Counted from the first letter of the stretch, positions 26,401 to 35,491 are shown. The stretch is 64,000 bases of DNA from Blautia schinkii DSM 10518 (GCA_000702025.1 KL370850.1:162359-226358), one strand, 5' to 3'. A program made the numbers and translations. The notes: a model not told the origin generated them from the sequence alone.

Positions 26401-26569
26401 CCACCTTTTTCTTTAACTTTGCATGTCTGTTCGCGGACCCCAGCACTTTATAAAAGGCCGGGTTATGATACAGCGGATAAAGCTTTCTCTGCTCCACGCG
26501 GTAAATACACATACCACTGGGAATACTGTCAAGAACGGCTTTTAATTCATTGGTCAGCATTGATTTCAT
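23420..26569 (-). CDS. Cytoplasmic PAS hybrid histidine kinase (1049 aa)
   Basis: No membrane segment. Two N-terminal PAS domains (about 8-130 and 135-260, each ending in a D-x-T-x-x-K/R linker such as DVTEQKRLE and DMTKEREE), further degenerate PAS-like units to about 650, HisKA with SHDIRTPMNAIMG (His681), HATPase (ILGNAVKF, DTGIGM, GSGLGLSI), and a receiver (926-1049) with LMDIQMPVMDG (Asp980) and AKP. Last gene of a three-gene operon, 3 bases after the kinase at 26573-30163. Likely senses an internal signal and feeds a phosphorelay with the upstream receiver protein. Confidence 0.88.
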   Translation of the reverse strand: MKSMLTNELKAVLDSIPSGMCIYRVEQRKLYPLYHNPAFYKVLGSANRHAKLKKKVDFIGVHEDDRDALLKGLYGLLDGGDTLRHICRLFHDELGEYRWICIEGSRRVLEDGSELIFTVYSDVTEQKRLEQYFQNTLKNLPGGVVVVRYEKDGSIVPEYMSEGFAATTGMPLKEAWEIYQKDALTGVHPDDLEEVRRQLNAYFISGESQWEIEYRLPKGNGDYVWVKNTLSLIEHEGGEKKIYSVFNDMTKEREERARVRREYNDLLLRHHQKSDPNALVMGHCNITQDRIIQISDQTGAGLLERFGSEREAFFNGLADLVVEDEERQAFRKAYLRAPALEAFERSERKQVKDFFVRLPNEEIGRYVRVEMNMLTAPDSGDVTGILTVMDITEQTVSDRIVHQLSVTGYDFVADVDLRRDTYKILSQDENAVCVPPAEGRHSGWVTQALESRIVPRDREQYRDSLNPERMLERLKQEQAYTFAFSMTSDDGDMRTKNVTVSPIDLRLGRVCLSRTDITDSIRDQQRLLRVIAYTCELAAFIDTASGSFVMYTRQMVLENLPPHTGRDYNAVLDKLAGYYETAADCEQVKTMFHLDTLIRQLREKPYGYDFVLPYRTKDCLRYKQVNVLLGDQDHKTVCLVRSDVTDMLAAERAAKAELERALMLSREASLAKSDFLSAVSHDIRTPMNAIMGMTTLANANSSNPVRVRDCLNKISAASNHLLNLINDVLDMNRIERAQVTLNREQIYLPDLVKQVGEIIAPQAEQSELEYEITLGEMKNPCFYGDAMRISQILINILGNAVKFTPKGGRVCLLAEELLTKGDALWAYYQFTITDTGIGMEKETMKHLFEPFVRSRAVSRVEGSGLGLSIVKGLVDLMEGSISVQSEPGKGTVFSVRLRGEPAVPDHQQGTSEKQTLEVMHEGLFAGRRFLIAEDNEINAEIICEILGMCGAKTELRSNGALAVEEFQASEPGIYDAILMDIQMPVMDGYEAARRIRALCRSDAGDIPIIAMTANAFEQDVNAALEAGMNAHIAKPLDVNVMVDKLTQVM

Positions 26570-26572
26570 TGC

Positions 26573-29500
26573 CTACTCCTCCTCTCGGCCCTGTATGAAG
26601 TCGAACAGAACCTGAAACAGCCGTTCCGGTTCAATAGGCTTGGCTAAATGGGCGTTCATCCCCGCCGCCTTGCTTTTTTCCATATCTTCATCAAAGGCAT
26701 TGGCCGTCATAGCAATGATCGGGATAGTCCTGGCATCGGAGTTCGTCATATGGCGGATATTGTTGGCTGCCGTCAGACCGTCCATCAGCGGCATTCGGAT
26801 ATCCATAAGCACAGCGCTGTAATACCCGGCATCCGACTTACTGAACATCTCGATAGCCCGCAGCCCGTTTTCTGCTGTATCCACAGCAAACCCTCTACTT
26901 TTAAGTATCACCATAGCCACCTCTGTATTGATGGCATTATCCTCTACCAAAAGGACTCTGTGCCCGGTAAAATCATACATGACAGGGCTGTCCTTTTCCT
27001 GGCTTTCCTCTTTCTCCCCCAATACCTTGGAGAAAGCGGAAACTAAAGTCGACTTAAACATAGGCTTGTTCATCAGCAGATTCACACCGGCCAATTTCGC
27101 CTCATGTTCGATAGCAGCCCAGTCATAAGCGGTCATGATGATAATCGTCACTTCCGGACCTACGATCGCACGTATACGCCGTGCCGTCTCGATACCGTCC
27201 ATATCCGGCATCTTCCAATCGATCAGGATCATATCGTAATACTTGCGGCTTTCAAACATTGTCTTCACACGGGCAATCGCTTTACGGCCGCTGTCCACCC
27301 ATTCAGCCGTCACTCCCATCTCCTTAAGTGTAACCACAGCACTTTCACACACGGTTACGTCATCATCTACGACCAAAGTGTTCAAGGCAGAAAAATTAGG
27401 GCTTATCTTTTTCCTGTTGCGCCGGAGAAGCTCCTCCTCCGTAATGCCAAGCTGTACATCCACAGTAAACTCTGATCCGATATCCTTGATAGAACGTACG
27501 GTGATTTTGCCGCCCATCATATCTACGATACTCTTTGATATGGCCAGGCCCAGTCCTGTGCCCCCATAGATTGCCGTGGTCCCCATTGATTCCTGGGCAA
27601 AAGGCTCAAACAACTGATGGATAAAGCTCTCGCTGATTCCAATCCCGTTATCATTGACAATAAAACGCAGTTCGGCACCTTTTTTGGTTTTCCTGCGCAC
27701 ACCCACAGAAAAAGAAACCTTGCCGCCCTCCCCTGTAAATTTAATGGCATTGGATAAAATATTGAGCAAGACCTGCTGCAGCTTCATTGCATCTCCTATG
27801 TAAAAATCGTCAAGCGTAGGGTCTACAATACATTCATAATCCACACTCTTCGCTGCTGCCTGGCTGTAACAAATGGCATTCAAGCCATTTATAAAATCCT
27901 CCATAGGTATCTTTTCGTTTTTTAAAAGCATTTTACCGCTTTCAATCCGGCTCATGTCCAGGATATCATTGATAAGCGAGAGTAGGAAACGTGAGGAAAT
28001 ACCGATTTTAGAAATACACTCCGCAACCTGCTCGTCATTCCCAACAGACTGGGCTGCGATGGTACTCATGCCAATAATGGCATTCATAGGTGTACGTATC
28101 TCATGACTCATACGTGACAGAAAGTCCGTCTTAGCCGCGTTAGCCTGCTCTGCCGCCGTAAGTGCTGCTTCCAGTGCCTCCTTCTGCTGCTGTTCCTGAC
28201 GGATAATGTCAGTGACGTCCGTACGTGCAACACACACGCGTCCCAGCTCACGGCTGATATAAAACACCTGAAACCGCTTCACCCGGGAATTTCCGTGCTC
28301 GTCACAGGTTTTCGTCATGAAGTTATAGCTGCTGTTTTGGGACAATCTCCTCTGCATATAGGCAAAATCCAGCTTTTCAAGATACTCCTGCCCAGCATCC
28401 AGATCCATAAATGCGGCCGCGATTTTTCTGGCTTCTGCACGGAACATTCCTTTATCCGGCATCATATTTTCGGTACCGGGGTGGAAGGATACCACATGGT
28501 AGGTATCCTTGTGTATATCAATGTCTGAAAGGATTTCATAATCCAGCTCTGTGACTTTACTCAAGAGCTGCTCCTGTATTTTTTGCTCTGTGACATCAAC
28601 GGTATAAAAAAAGGCGATAACATCACGGCTCTCCGGATTCTGATGGTACCTGAAATTTGTTCTGCTCCAAAAAACGCTGTTGTCATTTCTTTTCCGCAGG
28701 AATTCAAAATAAGCATCTGTTTTTCCGGCATCAAAATCTTTCAGGACAACCGTTCTGTCAAGAACCGTGCGCAGGTATTCCCCATACCCGGCATCCACTG
28801 CGGAGTCTGCCAACTGCCCAATTGCCTGGTCATAGGTATCCCCCTTCTGCGCAATCGCCGCAGCGTCGGTAGACTGATAGCTTTCCACCCTGTCCCGGGT
28901 CACATTCACACGGCCCTGGATACTTCCTTCCGCCGACGCTCCCTGGGCAAAGTAGGCAAGCTCTTTATCATAAAGCTCCCTCACCCTGCTCTGGGCAAGC
29001 TTCTCATCAGTAATATCCACAAAAACGCCATAAAAATAAGGTTCCCCGTCATCTCCGGGAATAAGCTGAGCCTTCAAAGATATCCACTTGATACTCCCGT
29101 CCTTACAGACCAGCCGGTGCTCATCCCGGATCGTGTCACCACAGCCCGTGTCTGCCATGAGCTTATCACGTACTGCATCCAGATCGCCCGGATAAACCAC
29201 AGCAGCCATCTGGTTCCCTATTGCACAAAACTCTTCCCTTGTATAGCCCAGCAGTTCATACAGGCTGTCATTGGCGTCTGCAACGGAAAAATTTTCATCA
29301 TATCTGACACGAAAGACTGCGCCTGGCACATTATTGTAAAGATGCATGATCTCTGTCTGTGCTTTTTTCTGGGCAGTGATGTCAATACACACAGATATAA
29401 TGGCTGGTTTGCCGTTTTCCGCGATCACCGCTCTTCCCAAATCATGAACCCAGATATAAGTCCCGTCCCGCCTCTTCATGCGGTACTCCACCACATATTC

Positions 29501-30163
29501 CCCGTGCTCCGCTATTTGCCGGTCCACCTCTGCATCTACTGTAGCACGGTCATCCGGGTGCATACAGTTTGAGATCATACCACTGATATCTTCCACAAAT
29601 TCCGTCTCACTGGAATACCCAAGATATACCAGCATACGATTGTTGATAAAATAGAAAGGGAAACCATCCTCTATGTAGCCGCCCATCATTCCGCCCGGAA
29701 GAGAATCGTTAAGCAGCTCCTGCCGCTGCCTTGCGATAGACTCCATCACTAAGGCCCGCGGGTAATGCTCTTCCCCTCTCTGACTGCTTCCCGGCTCCGC
29801 AAACCACAAGGTGCGCAGCCGCCACCGGCCCTGCTGACGTACGAAGGTGAAAAATCCCCGCAGTCTCCAGCGGTACTGCGTATTTTTCAGCAGAATCCCA
29901 ACGGACACATTACGCGTATCCTGAGCAATCTCCTGTTCCTGGAAAATCGTAAGCTCAACAGAAAAAGGCTCCGGAATCTCCCGGACGTCCTGCTTCAGGT
30001 ATTCTCTCATTTCCTGCGGACTGTGGGCAAATTCATCATCCCCTGTCCCCACAAAACAGAGTTCATCACCTAAAAAGGTACACACCTCCTCTGCATTCCT
30101 CCGTTCAAACCAAGCGCTGCACAGTGCCCTCACTGTCTCCCCGGCAGTCATTGTATTTTCCAT
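26573..30163 (-). CDS. Cytoplasmic hybrid histidine kinase with NTF2-like front and two receivers (1196 aa)
   Basis: Residues 1 to about 125 look like an NTF2/SnoaL-like fold (AGETVRALCSAWFERRNAEEV, then GFFTFVRQQGRWRLRTLWFAEP). Two PAS domains follow (about 150-270 and 275-390), then PAS-like units, HisKA SHEIRTPMNAIIG (His687), HATPase (ILSNAIKF, DNGIGI, GTGLGLAI), a first receiver (about 925; LIDWKMPDMDG, Asp982) and a second (from 1067; LMDIRMPLMDG, Asp1121). The NTF2-like sensor on a kinase is unusual. Starts 3 bases after the upstream REC-GGDEF-EAL-GGDEF gene and ends 3 bases before the next kinase. Confidence 0.88.
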   Translation of the reverse strand: MENTMTAGETVRALCSAWFERRNAEEVCTFLGDELCFVGTGDDEFAHSPQEMREYLKQDVREIPEPFSVELTIFQEQEIAQDTRNVSVGILLKNTQYRWRLRGFFTFVRQQGRWRLRTLWFAEPGSSQRGEEHYPRALVMESIARQRQELLNDSLPGGMMGGYIEDGFPFYFINNRMLVYLGYSSETEFVEDISGMISNCMHPDDRATVDAEVDRQIAEHGEYVVEYRMKRRDGTYIWVHDLGRAVIAENGKPAIISVCIDITAQKKAQTEIMHLYNNVPGAVFRVRYDENFSVADANDSLYELLGYTREEFCAIGNQMAAVVYPGDLDAVRDKLMADTGCGDTIRDEHRLVCKDGSIKWISLKAQLIPGDDGEPYFYGVFVDITDEKLAQSRVRELYDKELAYFAQGASAEGSIQGRVNVTRDRVESYQSTDAAAIAQKGDTYDQAIGQLADSAVDAGYGEYLRTVLDRTVVLKDFDAGKTDAYFEFLRKRNDNSVFWSRTNFRYHQNPESRDVIAFFYTVDVTEQKIQEQLLSKVTELDYEILSDIDIHKDTYHVVSFHPGTENMMPDKGMFRAEARKIAAAFMDLDAGQEYLEKLDFAYMQRRLSQNSSYNFMTKTCDEHGNSRVKRFQVFYISRELGRVCVARTDVTDIIRQEQQQKEALEAALTAAEQANAAKTDFLSRMSHEIRTPMNAIIGMSTIAAQSVGNDEQVAECISKIGISSRFLLSLINDILDMSRIESGKMLLKNEKIPMEDFINGLNAICYSQAAAKSVDYECIVDPTLDDFYIGDAMKLQQVLLNILSNAIKFTGEGGKVSFSVGVRRKTKKGAELRFIVNDNGIGISESFIHQLFEPFAQESMGTTAIYGGTGLGLAISKSIVDMMGGKITVRSIKDIGSEFTVDVQLGITEEELLRRNRKKISPNFSALNTLVVDDDVTVCESAVVTLKEMGVTAEWVDSGRKAIARVKTMFESRKYYDMILIDWKMPDMDGIETARRIRAIVGPEVTIIIMTAYDWAAIEHEAKLAGVNLLMNKPMFKSTLVSAFSKVLGEKEESQEKDSPVMYDFTGHRVLLVEDNAINTEVAMVILKSRGFAVDTAENGLRAIEMFSKSDAGYYSAVLMDIRMPLMDGLTAANNIRHMTNSDARTIPIIAMTANAFDEDMEKSKAAGMNAHLAKPIEPERLFQVLFDFIQGREEE

Positions 30164-30166
30164 TCG

Positions 30167-32422
30167 TCAGCTCTCCTTCCATGACAGACATCCGCCCTTA
30201 CCGCTGTCTTTCGCAGCATACAATGCTTCATCTGCCCTACGTATCATTTCATGTATTGACTCTTTTTCATGCCATAGTGTAACACCCGCAGAGCAGGCAG
30301 CAGTATCTAAATCTGCATAGCGGCTTCTGTAAAATGCTTCACAGATAGCCGAGCCCTTTTTCAGTGCATCCTTTAGTGAGCGCATCTGCCGCATTACTAC
30401 AAGGAACTCATCCCCGCCCATTCTGACCAGCACATCATCCGCACGCGTATGGGCGCGCAGCAGTGACGCAAAATGAATGATGAGATGATCGCCTTCCACA
30501 TGTCCATATTTGTCATTAAATTTCTTTAGATCATCCAGATCAAACATAAAAACAGCCGAACTTGCTTCCTGTCTCAAAGTTTCGGCTATCATATCCAAGC
30601 CCCGACGGTTTAAAAGACCGGTCATGGTATCCCGGCAAGCCTTATCCCGTAACGTCCGTCTCATCTGTGCCCGGTAATGGTGATCCTGGTCTATAACCAG
30701 CAGAAGTCTTTCTTTATTCGCTTGCGAGGTCATAGTCCGACTGCTGCTTGCTGCTCTGGCTGACGCCGAATTGATAAGTATCGTCTCAAATGCCTCCACA
30801 GGCATAGGTTTTGCAAAATAATATCCCTGTGCATAATCACATCCATCATTTTGAAGCCGTTCCAATTGCTCCTTCGTTTCCACGCCCTCTGCAACCACAC
30901 TTAGTTTCATCCATCGGGCCAGTCCCACCACAAAAGGGAGGATTCCCTGACCGGACGGCCTGGTAATCTCGGTCTGAATGAACTTCATATCCAGCTTCAG
31001 TACGTCGATAGGCATTTCCGTAAGCATATTCAAAGATGAATAGCCGCTGCCGAAATCGTCCATCTCAATGACAAAACCAAGACTGCGCAGATTCCTCAAT
31101 GTCTCGATCATCTGCTTGGAGGTCTCTGTATAGGCACTCTCCGTAATCTCCAGGTGGAGGCGTGAGGGAGACAAATCATACCGTTTCACCAGACTGTAGA
31201 GAAACTCAGCCAAATCCACATTGTGAATGTCCATCCGGGAGACATTCACAGAAATACTAATATCCGGATAGCCTTTCTGCTCCCACTCCTGCAGCAAGGC
31301 ACACACACGCTCCCATACAAATTGATCCAGCTTTGTAATAAAGCCATTGCGTTCAAAAATTGGAATAAATTCTCCCGGCGGCTGTAGGCCCCATTCCGGG
31401 TGATTCCACCTCACCAATGCTTCTGCGCCTGCCAGATTCCCGTCCCAGATCTGATATTTAGGCTGAAGATACACCTCAAACTGTCCGGTTGCCAGGGCGG
31501 TTTCCATACTGTCTGTAATGGCTTGGCGGCGGAGCAGCATTCCCCGCAGTCTGTCGTCATAGATTGCGTAATGTCTGCCGTATTTACCCTTGATACTATG
31601 TGCGGCCAGCAATGCCCGGTCACACATCTGCGCAACAGAAATCTCTCTGTCCTCTATGGTGTAAATACCGTATTTCATCACCACATTCAGATCACGAAAT
31701 CCACTGTTAATCTGATCGTCAGACTGTGTAAACATCTCATCCTTATAATCCTCACGATGCTCCAATAAGCATGCGAACTGGTCTGCACCCAGTCTCCCAC
31801 AGATACCGTGGTCCCCCATCCGCCGCGTATACAACTCCGCTACCTGCCTTAAAAGACGGTCCCCTGCCTCAACACCAAAGGTATCGTTGATCAGTTTAAA
31901 GTCCTCGATATCAGAGCATAAAATATCATATTTCACATCTGGTTCCCGAAACAGGATCTCCCGCACCTGCTGATAAAAAAATTCTTTACTGTATACCCCG
32001 GTTGCCTGGTCATACTGGATTTGATTTATGATTGCAGAAGTTTCCCGCAGATGGATGATGCTTGCCACCCGGTGCAGGATTATCTGCGGACGGTAGGGCT
32101 TGGTGAGAAAATCAGTGGCGCCGTGTGCCAAAGCTGCCACCTCATCGGCCTCACTGTCGTTAGACGTAGTGACAATGACTGGAATAGAAGCGAGTCTGGG
32201 ATCAGCCTTCACATGTTGCAGAAACGTATATCCATCCATCACGGGCATAAGAATATCAAGCAGAATTAATGAGATTCCTTCCCGGTATTTTTCAAGAACC
32301 TCTAACGCCCGCGCCCCGTTTTCCGCTTCCAGAACCGTATATTGAGGTGCCAAAATGACACCAAGCGCTGCACGGTTAATCTCGTTATCCTCTACCACTA
32401 AAATTTTTTTATCCAATAACAT
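30167..32422 (-). CDS. Receiver - GGDEF(degenerate) - EAL - GGDEF c-di-GMP protein (751 aa)
   Basis: Start at ATG 32422 (MLLDKKILVVEDNEINRAAL); the frame is open further upstream but without a ribosome site. Receiver 1-125 with phospho-acceptor Asp56 (LLDILMPVMDG). First GGDEF (about 160-300) is degenerate (GRLGADQF). EAL (about 315-560) keeps the catalytic set: EALVRW, SVNVSR, LEITES, DDFGSGYSS, KLD, EGVE, QGYYFAKP. A second GGDEF (about 590-751) is intact (RMGGDEF) with an RADD inhibition site. It may both make and break c-di-GMP under phosphorelay control by the two hybrid kinases that follow it. Confidence 0.9.
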   Translation of the reverse strand: MLLDKKILVVEDNEINRAALGVILAPQYTVLEAENGARALEVLEKYREGISLILLDILMPVMDGYTFLQHVKADPRLASIPVIVTTSNDSEADEVAALAHGATDFLTKPYRPQIILHRVASIIHLRETSAIINQIQYDQATGVYSKEFFYQQVREILFREPDVKYDILCSDIEDFKLINDTFGVEAGDRLLRQVAELYTRRMGDHGICGRLGADQFACLLEHREDYKDEMFTQSDDQINSGFRDLNVVMKYGIYTIEDREISVAQMCDRALLAAHSIKGKYGRHYAIYDDRLRGMLLRRQAITDSMETALATGQFEVYLQPKYQIWDGNLAGAEALVRWNHPEWGLQPPGEFIPIFERNGFITKLDQFVWERVCALLQEWEQKGYPDISISVNVSRMDIHNVDLAEFLYSLVKRYDLSPSRLHLEITESAYTETSKQMIETLRNLRSLGFVIEMDDFGSGYSSLNMLTEMPIDVLKLDMKFIQTEITRPSGQGILPFVVGLARWMKLSVVAEGVETKEQLERLQNDGCDYAQGYYFAKPMPVEAFETILINSASARAASSSRTMTSQANKERLLLVIDQDHHYRAQMRRTLRDKACRDTMTGLLNRRGLDMIAETLRQEASSAVFMFDLDDLKKFNDKYGHVEGDHLIIHFASLLRAHTRADDVLVRMGGDEFLVVMRQMRSLKDALKKGSAICEAFYRSRYADLDTAACSAGVTLWHEKESIHEMIRRADEALYAAKDSGKGGCLSWKES

Positions 32423-32509
32423 AACTTTATACCTGACCTTTTTTATTGTATGTACATTCCTTAGAATTCCGCTTAAGCATAACCGAGAATCACCATATAT
32501 CTCTCGCAG

Positions 32510-32538
32510 AATAATTGTCAATACGAATGACAATTATT
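32510..32538. promoter_or_regulatory. Perfect 11-bp inverted repeat in the divergent control region
   Basis: Arms AATAATTGTCA (32510-32520) and TGACAATTATT (32528-32538), 7-bp loop. On the minus strand the repeat contains TTGACA, a probable -35 box of the REC-GGDEF-EAL-GGDEF operon (-10 near TATATG, 16-17 bases on). A bound protein would block that promoter. The repeat shares ATTGTCAATACRAATG with 50513-50528. Confidence 0.55.
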
Positions 32539-32636
32539 GCCAATTATATTTTTCTAGCTTCCTATAGTATACTTGGTATTTATTGATTTTTCAATAAAAA
32601 GCACACAAATTCAATACAGCAAGTCAATCATTTTCA

Positions 32637-32676
32637 ATGACTTTTTATTGTCAATAACTTTGACATGTGATATACT
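32637..32676 (+). promoter_or_regulatory. Promoter of the XRE-type regulator with shared box
   Basis: -35 TTGTCA (32648-32653), 17-bp spacer, -10 TATACT (32671-32676). The -35 lies within ATGACTTTTTATTGTCAATA (32637-32656), nearly the same as the box at 50503-50522, upstream of the B12-binding protein gene. Confidence 0.55.
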
Positions 32677-32709
32677 AATAAAAAACTATAAATAGAAGGA
32701 GTCCGGATA

Positions 32710-34215
32710 ATGCAATTTTATGAAAAACTTATTTTTATGATGAATCTCACACAAACCTCAAACCGGGAGCTGGCACAGGCTATCCATATCGACCCGGCTG
32801 TCATAAGCCGTCTGCGCACAGGGAAAAGGGGACTTCCCCGCAATACCAAAATACTGCGCAATATGGCTCAATTTTTCGCCGGACGCTGCACCACAGAATA
32901 CCAGAGACGCGCCCTTTCTGAAATGACAGGAATCAAACGGATGATCACAGCCAAGCATGACCAATTGTCAGAATTTCTTTATTGCTGGTTTTGCGGGGAT
33001 ACGGATGGAGTGGAGCGCTTTATGCGTACCTTTGAATCCCTGTCTATCGGCGGCCTCACCGCAAATGCCCAAATCAACCCCATTAAAATAAGTACAAAGG
33101 GAAATTTCATCTATTATGGTAACGAAGGAAAACGTGCAGCAGTGAGAGCTGCCTACCAACATATGCTGGCTCAGGAGGACCCTGGTATGATCTGTATCTT
33201 GGCTGATGAGACGGATGATTGGCTGATGGAGGATTACGATTTTACTTCTAATATGCAGGCCGGACTGATAGCCTGTGTGCAGAAGGGCTTTCAGATCTGT
33301 CACATTATACCGCCCATCTACTCGGGTGATCAGATATTGGAATCCTTAACACGATGGATTCCCCTATACATGACCGGAAAAGTGGAAGCCTTTTTCTATC
33401 CCCATATCCGTGACCGCCTTCACCGCCATTCCATCATAATGGTTCCTGGTAAAATCTCGCTTGCGTCTCACTCATTAGCCGGCAGACGCACCAGCTATGC
33501 AACCATGCTGACCACAGATACCCGGCTTATCCAGGCCACTGAGGAAGAATTCCAAGACTGCTTGTCCATGTGCAGGCCCATGCTGAGCACCTTTTCCGAG
33601 CTCCCACAATTATTCCAATGTTTTATGCGCTTCCTCACGCCCCATGGATTCCGCATACAGAAAATACTTTCCTTATCCGCAGTTACCGCCCCCACCGAGC
33701 TGATTGCAGAATCCATTGACAAAAGAACAGACCCCGAGCAGAAACGTCTGGGCAGGCTTTACCTCGAGGAAATAAAAAAGGCAGAGCAGAACCAGGACCA
33801 ATACAACCTCATCGACATTGTACACCTTGCCAGCGCGGAACAGGTACGCGCAGGTACAGTCCCCATCACCGCTACCTGCAGTGGTTCTGAGCAGCTTTAC
33901 TACACACCAAAAACCTATGCACAGCACCTGAAAAAAATCCTTCATATTCTGGATACCCATGAGAGCTATCACTTTGTCCCTCTGGAGGGACCGATTGAAA
34001 ACGAAAGCGCCCTCATGGTAAAAGAAAACCATCGGGCGCTTCTTGTGCATAGCTCTGAACCATTTACGGTTTTTGAAATTTCTCAGCCTGAGATCGTGGG
34101 TATTTACCGTGAGTATCTGCTCAGATTGGCAGAGAAACACGGCTATACCGGTATCCACCGGAAAAGAATCAAGTCCCGGATACAAGAATTAATCCGGGAG
34201 CTTATGGAAGAATAA
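32710..34215 (+). CDS. XRE-type helix-turn-helix regulator with large unknown C-terminus (501 aa)
   Basis: The N-terminus (about 1-65) is a Cro/CI-like helix-turn-helix: TSNRELAQAIHIDPAVISRLRTGKRGLP, then RNMAQFFAG. The remaining 430 residues (mixed alpha/beta; no motif I know) may bind a signal. GAAGGAG lies about 10 bases before ATG 32710. It is divergent from the REC-GGDEF-EAL-GGDEF operon across a 287-base control region with an inverted repeat, the usual layout for a local regulator. A shared box before the B12/EAL operon suggests it may control c-di-GMP genes more broadly (inference). Confidence 0.75.
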   Translation: MQFYEKLIFMMNLTQTSNRELAQAIHIDPAVISRLRTGKRGLPRNTKILRNMAQFFAGRCTTEYQRRALSEMTGIKRMITAKHDQLSEFLYCWFCGDTDGVERFMRTFESLSIGGLTANAQINPIKISTKGNFIYYGNEGKRAAVRAAYQHMLAQEDPGMICILADETDDWLMEDYDFTSNMQAGLIACVQKGFQICHIIPPIYSGDQILESLTRWIPLYMTGKVEAFFYPHIRDRLHRHSIIMVPGKISLASHSLAGRRTSYATMLTTDTRLIQATEEEFQDCLSMCRPMLSTFSELPQLFQCFMRFLTPHGFRIQKILSLSAVTAPTELIAESIDKRTDPEQKRLGRLYLEEIKKAEQNQDQYNLIDIVHLASAEQVRAGTVPITATCSGSEQLYYTPKTYAQHLKKILHILDTHESYHFVPLEGPIENESALMVKENHRALLVHSSEPFTVFEISQPEIVGIYREYLLRLAEKHGYTGIHRKRIKSRIQELIRELMEE

Positions 34216-34263
34216 AATACAGTGTGGAAGACTGCGAAAAAGTGTATTCCTTAATTTATTATT

Positions 34264-34875
34264 TTATTTCAGCAGCTGCTGGATTTCCCTCTCAGAAAAA
34301 ATGGGAGCAAGTATTGTATAAATATCTTGAGAATCAGAAGGACATTTTTTCGCGGTTTGTTCCCAAAGTTTATAGGTTCCCCAATAAAATGAACTCCAGT
34401 TATTGTTTATCTGCCTTTCCTTGGCAACCGCTGTGATAAACAGTTCTTTGGTCAGCTCATTGATGCATTTGGCAAAGGTCTTATCAGACAGGAGCAATAT
34501 ATTCTTTATTTCCGGGGTGGTTGCTTCTCCAAATCCATCGAGAAATCCAAAAACCTTTTGACTTGTCTGCGACAGCTTTTCCCAACGCTGTTTGTATGAT
34601 TTCATACACCAATATAACTCGTTGGACAGATACGTAACTCTGTTCTTGTATAATCTCGAATAAAAAACTTTTCTTGTTTCTATTAATTTCATAATCAAAT
34701 CCCAGTCACCGCCCATTTTGTCCAGTGAGGGGAGTCTCTCGTGGGCATTGCATAAAAACAGAGGGGTATTGGAAATCACTTGCTCAATCATATCGTTTGT
34801 TCGATTATCATTCATATCAATTGCATGGTGTTTTATGAATAAATACACCAAATTCTCCTCCTTAATTTCTCCCAT
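34264..34875 (-). CDS. Hypothetical protein, possible winged-helix (203 aa)
   Basis: No membrane segment. The stretch FGEATTPEIKNILLLSDKTFAKCINELTKELFITAV (about 113-150) looks like a winged-helix fold. The following WSSFYWGTYKLWE resembles AlkZ-related proteins of Firmicutes; I hold this only as a weak possibility. GGAGAATTTGG lies downstream of its ATG; ribosome site AAGGAGG is weakly placed. Converges on the XRE-type regulator gene. Confidence 0.55.
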   Translation of the reverse strand: MGEIKEENLVYLFIKHHAIDMNDNRTNDMIEQVISNTPLFLCNAHERLPSLDKMGGDWDLIMKLIETRKVFYSRLYKNRVTYLSNELYWCMKSYKQRWEKLSQTSQKVFGFLDGFGEATTPEIKNILLLSDKTFAKCINELTKELFITAVAKERQINNNWSSFYWGTYKLWEQTAKKCPSDSQDIYTILAPIFSEREIQQLLK

Positions 34876-34921
34876 TATATCCTACAACACACACAAAGTC
34901 ACGGCAATGAAAAAACACTCT

Positions 34922-35491
34922 TTATCCCTTTCCTTCAGGAGCTGCTTTAAACTGAAACAATATCCCCACAACCGCAAAAGCCCCTCCCAGTATAAACGGT
35001 GCATATATTGGCAGGCCTTCTATTACGTTTATGTCTACAATTTCTCGCAATAACAAAATAAAATATCTACCAACTGCCATACCTCCTATAAGGCCGGTCA
35101 AAAGGATTATCAATGGTCTATTCTGCCTTACAGCCAGCATTCCCAGAAAAAAGCCCACAAAGATTCCCACAAAAATCGCCACCCATTCATTAGAGATAAT
35201 TTGATTCGCCACCCGTACTGTAATCACACAGACGGCCAGCACGATTCCCATGACATAAAGATTAAAAGATATCCCTGCAATAATTAATCCAAAAACAATT
35301 GCACAGCCTATGATTGCCCCTGAGTTATCAGTGAACTGAGCGACAATCCTTTTTATTACTTCAAAAGCTGCTACGAAGGCTCCTATCGCAATCCATACAT
35401 TCTGGAGCCGATACCCCAAAAAACAGCAGACAAGCCCTAGCAATAATATAAAGATTGTCCTAAATAATTCGCTTGTAAAAAACTCCTTCAT
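34922..35491 (-). CDS. Polytopic membrane protein, DUF4203/TMEM198-like (189 aa)
   Basis: Six or seven hydrophobic segments spanning nearly the whole protein (about 10-45, 58-75, 80-95, 103-122, 126-147, 163-180), with Gly-rich helices such as GAFVAAFEV and FVGIFVGFFLGML. It resembles the DUF4203/TMEM198-like fold. Last gene of the exopolysaccharide operon, 21 bases after the GH5 gene, with GGAGG before its ATG. Role in export unknown. Confidence 0.65.
   Translation of the reverse strand: MKEFFTSELFRTIFILLLGLVCCFLGYRLQNVWIAIGAFVAAFEVIKRIVAQFTDNSGAIIGCAIVFGLIIAGISFNLYVMGIVLAVCVITVRVANQIISNEWVAIFVGIFVGFFLGMLAVRQNRPLIILLTGLIGGMAVGRYFILLLREIVDINVIEGLPIYAPFILGGAFAVVGILFQFKAAPEGKG

Noticed and set aside
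28583..29572. 329-codon open frame on the plus strand
   Set aside because: Shadow of the 1196-residue hybrid kinase; no ribosome site and no recognisable domain.
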